From Calycina herbarum (lineage: Eukaryota; Ascomycota; Leotiomycetes; Helotiales; Pezizellaceae), in NCBI GenBank assembly GCA_001414485.1, contig LLEY01000054.1:1-64000 (forward strand): a stretch of 64,000 nucleotides of DNA, in the 5' to 3' direction. Shown piece after piece: positions 55,450 through 64,000 of this stretch. The position numbers and the translations under genes were made by a program. How positions within the stretch are numbered: the stretch's first letter is position 1; each line of letters starts with the position of its first letter. The notes under the pieces are model-generated. The model did not search any database. It was given only the letters and a program-made list of their open reading frames with translations, and was not told the DNA's origin.

Positions 55450-58400
55450 ATATTAGTACGAGTTTTAAGCAGCTCGCTGGCGCTCGCTAGCGTAGGCTTT
55501 AAGAAATAGGAGGTTAGAGGTAGTTATAGATAATTATAGATAAGGTAAAAGAAAGCAGGCTGCTAAGTACTTATAAGCAAAAAAAGCTACTTATAAGCGA
55601 AGTGAACTAAGTAAGTAAGACCTTATAATATTTCTAGGTATACTATGTTATAGGTATAGGTTATATTAGGAGGTAAAAGAATACAGAGGCCTGCCTTAGA
55701 GGTTATATACGAAGCTATAACATAGAATTAACTGTGAGAAAAGACTAGTAACTGTAGGTCGATGCCTACTAACTTAAAGGACTGCTCTTATAACTTATTA
55801 ATAGTTATAGCAAAGGATAGCGCAATTAGGAACTGCTTATAGGAGAGGGTAAAGGATAACTGCTAATCTGTAGACTAGAGCTTAATCCGTGGAATCGTCT
55901 GTAATTAGCTGTCAAAGTCGCCGCCGAGTAGCTAGACTTGGATTGTAAACCTCCCTAGGCTATAGATAGCTATCCGCGACCTGTTACAAAGCCCTTCTTA
56001 CGGGCACAGGTTCCGTAAGAGTATTATAGGCACGCCAACCTTAAGCTGTAGTCTTGAGAGCAGGAGACTAGGAAGACATATATGTTGTAAGACTTCTAGA
56101 GGTAATTTAGCAATCCCTGGATCTGCCTCATTTACGTCAGCTAAATCGACTGCTAAATACGTCTGCTCTTGACCTAGGAAGGTACTTAGGATTGTCTGGT
56201 TTAGTTCGCAGACTATATTATTTCGCGTAGAGAGGATTACCCGTCCGCGAAAGGCCTGGTAGTCACCAGGTGCCTGTAAAAGGCGCTCTTGTAGGTAGAC
56301 GTGGTTAATTAGGTCTGTGACTAACCCGGCGCGTAGGATAAAGGGTAGGAGCGTGATCTGCCTATTTAAAGACGAATTATACAGAAGACTACTAATCTAG
56401 CTTATAAAATCTTACTCTGACGGGTCGTTATAGACGTGTATATTCATCTGTAAGAAGAGCTAACAGAGCTGTGGCTAGATCCACGTACGCTGTAAGCACA
56501 CTTGTATAATATCCGCCTGTGAACTACGCGAGACTACTAGTAGAATCTGTATAAAGTCGTTGCCAAGGATTATAGGCACCCCTCTAAAGAGAGTATCATC
56601 TGTAACAGATTATAAGTTAACTATCAGCTGATATACGACCTTAAAGTAGTACTTATATTATATAGGTACTTTGTCCTAGATAATCAGGTCTATAGAGCGA
56701 AGGTATATACCTAGTCGACTTATCTTTATAATCGTGCTTATAAACGACTTATTTAGCTTAAGAGGGATCTTAAACTAGGAATAAGAGGTCTGTCTATTAG
56801 GAAGAAGTAGGGCTGTAATACCGGTTGATACTACGTAAAGGACTGACTTGCTCTAACTCCGGTAATAGTAGTATAAGGTCTAGTAAAGGAAGGTCTTGCT
56901 AGTACTGCTAAGGCCTTGTAGGTAGAAATAAGCAGTTTACGGGTTGTCTGTAATAGCCGCTATAATCGTCTAAAAGCAGGTATACTGGTCTAGGTTAAGC
57001 TAAGCTTGCTTTATAGACGCTAGGGACGTCTCGCGGGTAAGGTTAACCTGCTGGTCAGCTGTACGGTGGCTTATAGTCTAGTCAAAGACGTTCTTGGGTA
57101 GGCCAGCGTCTGTAAGCGTCTGTTGAAGATCCGCAAGACTAAGACTAAGTAAGAAGAGGCCGTAGTCGTAGTAAGGATCGACTAGGGGGAGTAGGAAGCT
57201 GATAGACTGGTTATAGGCTAGCTTCCGGACTAAGTTATTATAAAAATGCTTCTTAAACCGGTCCTAGATAGCTTACGAGTTTGTAATTAGCTGCTGACAG
57301 ATGCCTGTAAGAAAGAGTATCTGTAAACCGTAGCTAGTTATAAAGAGTATTGCTTTGTTAAAGTACTAGAACTACTCTTAGTTATTCTTAGCTAGGCTAC
57401 GTATAATATAGGTAGCTTAGTACGTTAGATAATAGACGCTGTTAATAATATATAGCTTCTTAAAGGACCGTAGACCGCGAACGGCCGTTAGTAAGAGCTG
57501 TAAATAGTACTGCTTACCTAAAACTAGATTATAGTAATATATACAGCTAATATAAAACCTATGCTAACGCTTTACCTAGATTCTATAGTCTACTTTCTAT
57601 ACGTAATACTATAGGAACTTATAGTATAGGTACTAGCGTCTGTCCTTATACGTGGTATTATACTTAAAGAAAGCTATTAAGGTTAAGCGGGCGTTTACGG
57701 CTTTCACGGCTACTTATTTAGAGGAGAGGTCGTCTGTAAAGTAGACTATGTACTACCTAGGTAGGTGGACAGCGAGGTACTAGACTAGGGGAAACTCTTA
57801 GTAGGTACTGTACTCGAACAATCGCTAGAAGGCCTCTGTAGGACCAACGTACCGTGCCTAGACATAACAGGTGATCTCGTTGTCCGTACCCGAGACTATA
57901 ACTGTCGTACGGTCTGTCCTCTTATAGACGTACTTATGAATATACTTCATAGCCTTAACTATTACGTACACCTCGACGTTTAAGTAGGAGCGGAACTTCT
58001 AAAGTAAGTATAGGTTATATAGGATTACCTAGCAGTTATCGTAGACGACTTCCTAATCTAGAAAGCCTAGTTTATAGACTGTAAAGGTACGCCTATTATC
58101 TCGGTAGCAGTACTTAGGATACCTGTTCTTATAAACGACTATCGCAGCTGTAAATGCTTTTAAGAACCGCTTTTGATATATTAGAGGGCTTATTAGGTTC
58201 TTACAGTCTATGTAAGGCGCTTTCGAGTGGTTGTTAAGTCTATACAGACCGTGGGTTATATTCTAGATTACTACATCTATAAGTTCACCTGTAGGGTCCT
58301 ATAAAGGATCCGGAAGCTTAGCGTAAACAACCTCGTCAATTAGCTCAGGCGTAAGAAAGGCCGCGTCTCGCCTAAGGAAGAGCAAGAGATGTATATATAG

Positions 58401-60250
58401 CAGGCCTCGCTTCTGGTACTCGATTATATATACATAGCCTGCGTACGGACCAAAGAGGTGGTTTTTCAGGTCTGTAAGTAGCTCCTTAACCTTGAGAGCA
58501 AAGACATAGGTAATAAGATCTAGGCAGTCTATAGCTTGCTGTCCGCGTAAGAGGTTCTCGGTAATTTCAGGCTAGCGCGGGTTGGCTGTAAAGGTAATAA
58601 AAAAGCTTAGCTTGCTAAAGTATCGTATAATAGCTATGGAGTCCTAGAAGAGCTGGTGTATAAAGCGGTTACTACCTGTAAAGCTTAACAGGAGAATAAA
58701 CCGGTGGCCGAGGTCGTCTGTATTTACGTCCTGCCGGATCAGGGCGTCCGTAAGCCTAGTATACACGTCCGCGCAGATACTCTACTAGTATGTCCAAAGC
58801 CAGTCGAGTGCTGTCGTCTCATAGGCAATATATACATCGACGATATATTACTACAAGAGTCGGCTAGTATAGAAGAGCGGGGAGAAGGCCTAACAGACGT
58901 GAAGGTAGTACTAGTAAAAGGCTCGTTACTCGAGCCGCGTCCGCTAACAGGTCCTATAACGATCCCGTAACTAAAGACTATAGTGCTAGCCTAGGTCGCT
59001 GTATAGGAACAGGAGGACGTAGTAAAGAGGCATATATACTAGGTAAGTGACATTAATCGTATAGAGTTATAGACGGTCTTAGCCTACCTCGCGGACTGTA
59101 AGAACTAAGTTACGACAGCTTATGTCTATAAACTCGTCTAGGATAATTGCTATAACCTCGTTACTTGTAGAGAGGTTCTCCCGGCGTCGATCTACGCCTG
59201 CCTCGATAACTAAGCGTAGTTATAGGTTAAGGAGGATCCGAAAGTCGGCTTACTAGGTCGCAAGTCGCTTACGGGCTATCTTATATAAGGAAATAAACAG
59301 GTTACAGTCCGTAAGCACCTCCGTAAGCCGTAAAAGGATCGTCTAGTTAAGCTGTAAGTACTAGTTAGCGCGAATGTCTATTACGTACGCTAGGTTATAA
59401 AAGAAGAGCTGTACAAAGGAAGGCACCTCGTAAGACGCCGGCTATAAGAGGCCGTGATAGTGAAAGAGCTACCTGTAGATCTAAAAGTACTAGATCCTAC
59501 TAGTAGCAGAGTCGATCTACGCGTCCTTCTTATAGCTTATAGATATAAACGCAAAGGCATAGTTATATACGCGTAAGTGTGTTCAGAAGGTGTAGCAGCG
59601 TAGGTCATCGCCTGTAAGAAGGCTATATAAGTACTTAGGCGGTTTACAGATTAGTAGGAGTATAACATCGCCTTTCTTACAGCAGGGCTCAGAGAAGCCG
59701 CCTGTAAACTAGAAGTATAAGGTATCACAGGCTGTACAGCGAGCAGTCAAGGGCCCGAGAGTATATTACAGAGCTAGACGAAGGCGGGAGAGGAAGCTAG
59801 GAGGCCGTATAAGAGGTAGGTCGATAGAAGGGTCCTCTACGATACTAACAGAGGCCTCGACAGACGGTTAACAGGCCTGTTACTGGCGTAGTAGGCTTAG
59901 GGCGTCCGCAGACACGTTCGTAGAGGGCCGTCGTCGGCGGCGCAAGGGAGAGAGGGTATTTAGGTCGAGTTCTTATAAAGTAGGGCGTTTCTAAGCACGT
60001 TTCGTTATATGTCGGTCCTATATACTAGTTAGTTAGGCTAGGAACCGGGGAGTATACAGACTCGACAGTAGCTACAGGTCTTATATTACCTCCTGCCTTA
60101 TATAAAGTAAGTAGCCGGGCGATTTTGTCTACAAGAAGTATAGAAGCGGGGAGGGTCTATAAGAGTAGCAAGAGAGAGTAGACGATGCGAGCAGACGACG
60201 CGAGAAGAAGTTTAGTATTCCTTATATAACCAGTTTTTCTCACGGTACAC
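55450..60250 (-). mobile_element. Helitron (rolling-circle transposon), reverse strand
   Basis: A block of clearly higher GC than both flanks, encoding a Rep-helicase on the reverse strand. On that strand the 3' end would be near 55455, where 'gtactaa' (a CTRR-like end) follows a GC-rich repeat (gctcgctggcgctcgctagc). The 5' end near 60250 is not certain. Helitrons insert between A and T without target duplication, so the edges cannot be proven from repeats here. Confidence 0.75.
55640..59950 (-). pseudogene. Helitron Rep/Pif1-like helicase, lightly mutated
   Basis: Reading right to left: a zinc-ribbon-like N-terminus (CTACDTLYF then CCKKGDV, about 59750-59660); a Helitron-like N region (YAFAFISISYKKDA, about 59555; YFQIY-type block); the Rep domain (about 58700-58000) with the HUH nuclease motif read as LLYIHLLLFL at about 58385-58410; and the helicase domain (about 57000-55640) with Walker A read as GLSSTSKTFL at about 56890-56917 and the C-terminal blocks KVGVPIILLRNL, LGGDFD and FAITINKLQEQS. 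The HUH first His is Tyr, and Walker A GPGGTGKT has lost two Gly. Stops are present but sparse. The protein would nick and unwind DNA for rolling-circle transposition. Short open frames on the forward strand (e.g. 58704-58970) are antisense. Confidence 0.88.
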
Positions 60251-61079
60251 TAGGAGCTAATCGCTTAAGGTAGTCTGATCGTGCTTTAATATATATATAT
60301 TCTTGATATTCTTAATATTCTTAATAGATATAGATACTTTTACTAGTTAGACTTAAATAGATATAATTAAGTAAGACGTATAAATAGAAGAAAGAGAAAT
60401 AGTAAACTTAAACTTTATAACTCTTAGACTTAAAATACTATAGTCTCGGCTAACTATTCGAGAACTTATAAACTTAGAGATTATTAGATTTATTATTAAT
60501 ACTATTAGCGCGATAACCTTAACTATGTATACGTTAGTCTATCTAACTAAGACTTAGAAGATATTTATAAGATTTCTTTCTCGTCTTATACTTATAATAT
60601 CTACCTTTAATACTAGCTCTACGTTCTTTAATTATATAAAACTTTCTTTATTATAAACCTAGTATTTAACGATTATATATAGAATTAGTAGTAAACTTAA
60701 AAAAGACTATCTACTCGTTAATATACGATTACTAGGAAAGTAGGTATAGGCGAGACAAGTTGCTTTCAAAGCTCTGTTATATAAGTTAGCTTAAGTATTA
60801 TAGGATTTAATATATATTACATTCTAAAATAATATTAATCTTATTATAGTTTAAGTATATATAATACTTATTTCGTAGTTAAAGTAAATAGATAATTAGT
60901 CTAAAAAGGAGTAGAAGTAAAAGAATAAGTTTATTTATCTAAGAATAAAAGCTATAATAAAAAACAAACTTAACTAACCTCTAACTGAAAACCTAAGTAA
61001 TTCTATATTCGACAAGCTCTAATATATAGAATTCGGTCTCTAATTACTCTCTACTAATAAAAGATATTTAAATTATTAA
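60251..61079. other. Decayed AT-rich sequence right of the Helitron
   Basis: No recognisable frame. 'ttgatattcttaatattcttaat' repeats lie at its left edge (60302-60325). CpA is depleted. It borders the 3' end of the BCS1-like pseudogene. Confidence 0.4.
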
Positions 61080-62890
61080 CATAGCGAGATATATCTAGTA
61101 TATATTACTTTCTATTATCTCTTTAGCTTAGATTCTCCTTCCTTTACTCTATAACCTACGCTTTAATCTCTAGTAAAGCCTTTATAGAGTTCTTCTTTCT
61201 TATAAGTAGAAATCTCTATATCTCCGCTAAACTAAACTCTCTATCTAGTACCTTCTATGAACATTGTTTTATAATCTTATTAATTTTAATAGATAGAGTA
61301 GGTTCTAAGAGTAATTTCTTACGAAATATAAGAGAAGAGGTATATTAATAGATAGGTTATTTATATATATTTTTTCAAAGAGATTTTAAGTCTATATTTA
61401 AGTTACGTTTTTAAATTCTACTATAAAGTCTACTTAGCTAGGGTAGGTAAGTGCTTTATCGAGTTTCTCTAAGTAATTAGTTATTATTACTAAAATATAA
61501 CCTTTAAAAGATATAACACTTAATTAAATTAGTATAAAATAATATTATAAGCGGAACCGACGTACTATCTATAACGTTAAAGAGACTAGATAAAGAGATT
61601 CTTCTCTTATCTACTCTTTTCAGAGTATCTACTAAATTAGCTATACTTAGACTCTTCTACGTCTTAATACTAGACTCTCTATTCTAAACAAGACCTGCTA
61701 CGTTAATATTCTTAATTAAAATAATATATTAAGATAGAAGATAGATAAATAAGATAACTAAGTCCTTCTCTAAAATTTCTAGTTCTAAGAGAGATAAGAT
61801 ATAAATATCGAGTCTAAAACTACTAGCTAGTACGAAGATAACCGATGTCTTCCTAGTCCTAGATAGACCGTAGAATAAATAACCTCTTTAATATAGAATC
61901 CCTCGCTTTATATACTATCTTACTATTATAGAGCTTAGATATTCGTTAATATTAAGTAAAACCTCTTTCTTATATTTCTTATCTAAGTATACTATCTCTA
62001 TCAGCTAGAGATATCGCTATATAATATTAATCTAAGATCTTAGAGGTCCTCTTATAGCTATTAGTACCGGTTATTTAATAATTATTTAAGCTTAGTATCT
62101 ATAGTAGTATTCTAATTAAGTAGATTAGCTAAAACACGAAATTATTAAGACCTCTTTCTCCTAGAAAGATATATTATTACTAAAGATTAAGACCTCTACT
62201 CGTCGAAGTTAAAAATAGGTTCCTCTATACTAGAAGCTATAAGATCTAATAACAGGTATAAATAAAAGCTAGGATCTTATATTTTCGTCGGAGAAATTCT
62301 ACTATACAACGCTATTATCGTTAATTATTTCAGTATCCTCGTTATATAGTTCTTAGATACTCTTAATAAGGGTTTTAACTATTACTCTCCAAGATAAACT
62401 ATAATATTTTATAAGAAACTCGATAAAATAGTTATAGATATCGTCTATATTATAAACAGTGATTTCTAACATAAGGTATCTACTAATAAATTCCTAGGTT
62501 ATCGTCTATACTAAGTAAATAGGTTTTACTTCTAACTAAAGATTAATACTAGAGATAAATAGAATAGTAACATCGAGGCTATAATTATAAAAGAAGAATT
62601 ATTAGATATATCTATACCTAGAGATAAAGGTTTCTAAGAAGGTAATAGATAAAATTTAAACACTTCTAAGAAGAGTAGAGTCTAAGATTTTATCTAATAC
62701 TATTATTTATATATAAGATAAAGGAAATAGAAGATAATACTAGAAATTTATAATAATACACTTGTTATTAAGTTATATATACTTTACAGCTCTACCTAGT
62801 ATAACTAATCTAAGAAGCCGCTTCGTGTTTTTCGAAGTTAAGATATTCTATTTATATAGGCGAAACAGAGACCTAGTAGAAGACTAACTA
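61080..62890 (-). pseudogene. BCS1-like AAA ATPase, RIP-inactivated
   Basis: The reverse strand gives the BCS1 layout. A possible membrane helix comes first (about 62590-62520). The BCS1_N domain (about 62500-61990) includes FWYRGTYF-, KEVLIIS- and SYLADRDSI-like blocks. The AAA domain follows: EVLLNINEYLSS, IKRGILY*RGYLFYG (about 61890), Walker A read as GLSRTRKTS (about 61847-61875, from GPPGTGKT), Walker B read as IILIKNIN (about 61700, from LLEDID, Glu to Lys and Asp to Asn), and LSSLFNVID. The C-terminal block VLDREFSLAEI*RFLLIRK (about 61240-61180) fits the family end. BCS1 moves the Rieske protein in mitochondria; fungi hold many diverged paralogues, and this is more likely one of those. 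Stops are frequent, both nucleotide-binding motifs are destroyed, and a solo LTR sits at its 5' edge. Confidence 0.82.
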
Positions 62891-62892
62891 CT

Positions 62893-63083
62893 TATAACAG
62901 ATGTGCTTTAGATAAGACTTAGAATAAACAATACTCTATTCTTAGAACAAAAGACGAGGAGAGTAGAAGAGCTCGAGAGAACCGGGAACTAAATATAAGT
63001 CATCCGCGCTAGTGCGTGCGCTAGTACTAGCGTGTATCTAAGCGAATATATAATATCTAGCCTTCGTAACTATAACTGTTATA
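62893..63083 (-). mobile_element. Solo LTR, RIP-mutated partner of 44245-44441
   Basis: The reverse complement aligns with the LTR at 44245 along its whole length (shared 'tttagttcccggttctctcg' and 'gctagtactagcg'). Its ends read TATAAC...GTTATA in place of TGTGAC...GTCACA. It is flanked by CTACT at 62888-62892 and 63084-63088. Length is 191 bp. Confidence 0.92.
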
Positions 63084-63088
63084 CTACT

Positions 63089-64000
63089 GTCTATTTTATT
63101 ATTTATTTATTTAGAGATAAGGCTTTAAATCCTACTAGGATTAATAGCTAGGGTAATATTTAGAGACGTCTATGTTCCTCTCTCTTAGTAAAACCTTAGA
63201 ATAAGATAATATTATATAGCTCTTACTTATCTGAATTAGAATTAAAGAGAACATGTTTCTTTCTTATTACTTAGATAAGTATTAACGCTCTCTACTATAT
63301 ATAGCTTTTATACTAGAAAATAAGACTAAGAGTGTCTTAAGAAGCTCGATAATCGATTAATTAGAGTATTAGAGCCTAACTACTCTAGAGATATTAATAT
63401 CGATTCTATCTAATTAGAGAATTAGATCCTAACCTACTCTAGATACTATGATATATAAGCGCTTACTATAAGCTCTATATTCCTTTAATCGTTATATAAG
63501 TAGTTTAATACGTATCTCTACTAAAGTCTACTCGTCTCTAATTAGTTAAAATCAAGTATTAGAAGTAAATTTAATACTATAGAAGCTAAATAGTATATAG
63601 ATTATATTATAGCTACTCTATAAACAAGGTAATACTTTAAATTCTTTAACTTTAATTTTAAATAATCTTATTAGCTTTTAATATAACTCTCTTTTATAAA
63701 TTTCTCTTCTATTACTTATAAGCTTTCTATAGTTCTATATTCTAGACTAAAACGAATTTAAGACGATTAGTAAACTCTTAATACTTCTAATCTTATAACG
63801 ACAAGTAATATATATAGTAGAAAGACTTATCTACTACTACCTAGATTAACTATATAACTACTAATATATAAAGTATATATAATAAAGATATAGAAATAAT
63901 AGAAGATATAATTATACTATTTAAAGCTTACTACCTCGTTGTTTTACTAAGAGTTTAATAAAGACTTATAAAAAATAAAATAAAATCTATTAAGTTAGAA
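63089..64000. other. Decayed repeat-rich sequence at the right edge
   Basis: No assignable gene. A 53-bp direct repeat (TTAGAGNATTAGANCCTAAC...ACTCTAGA) starts at 63359 and 63412. A TATA-like stretch and then a purine-rich segment follow (about 63480-63560), which could be an LTR running into a leader, but I cannot prove it. Confidence 0.4.

Noticed and set aside
55455..55510. Helitron 3' terminal hairpin
   Set aside because: The GC-rich block is mainly a direct repeat (GCTCGCTGGC/GCTCGCTAGC). Only a short 4-5 bp stem can be drawn, so I did not call a hairpin.
58704..58970. Forward open frame of 88 codons
   Set aside because: Antisense to the Helitron Rep domain, which has clear motifs on the other strand.
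1..64000. Bacterial-style operons, tRNA or rRNA genes
   Set aside because: No cloverleaf with A/B boxes, rRNA core or co-directional gene set was seen, and the content is that of fungal heterochromatin.

Overview
The window looks like an AT-rich, gene-poor 'transposon graveyard' from a filamentous ascomycete (Pezizomycotina). I see no intact protein-coding gene. Almost every recognisable reading frame is full of TAA/TAG codons, and many sit where relatives carry Gln or Trp. Over most of the window CpA and TpG are scarce, TpA is in large excess and CpG survives. This is the pattern left by repeat-induced point mutation (RIP, C to T mainly in CpA). The element set fits the same group of fungi: Tad1-type LINEs, Fot/Tan1-type pogo transposons with TA target duplications, Copia and chromodomain Gypsy elements, a Helitron, and fragments of multigene families (DUF3435-like zinc-finger tail, MADS-box, BCS1-like AAA ATPase).

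Layout. 1-808: 3' end of a Copia element. 809-2356: reverse-strand Gypsy gag plus LTR. 2357-2600: zinc-finger tail resembling DUF3435 proteins. 2691-about 7780: a Copia element that lacks its integrase core and has mismatched LTRs. 7858-9200: a GC-richer segment spared by RIP. About 9210-12380: a 5'-truncated LINE. 12590-13330: simple and palindromic repeats. 13560-13790: MADS-box remnant. 14239-36579: five copies (A-E) of one pogo-like family of about 1,860 bp, separated by decayed sequence; copy E is split by a 5.2 kb LINE with a 14-bp target duplication. 39941-47589: a full-length chromodomain Gypsy (Gypsy-1) carrying two solo LTRs. 47600-about 51790: a reverse-strand Gypsy (Gypsy-2). 51776-55150: a retroelement gag split by a second pogo family. 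About 55450-60250: a Helitron. About 61080-62890: a BCS1-like pseudogene. 62893-63083: a solo LTR. 63084-64000: repeat-rich decayed sequence.

The elements interact mainly through nesting, and several insertions can be ordered from target duplications and empty sites. Two copies of one solo LTR, one almost unmutated (44245-44441) and one heavily mutated (62893-63083), show the mutation spectrum directly. The most unusual pattern is in the pogo termini. Each inverted repeat holds two direct copies of a motif spaced exactly 17 bp apart. The motif differs from copy to copy, yet in four of the five family members it matches between the two halves and the two ends. The second pogo family uses an unrelated motif with the same 17-bp spacing. 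Boundaries given as 'about' are estimates by eye; no alignment, ORF or database software was run.
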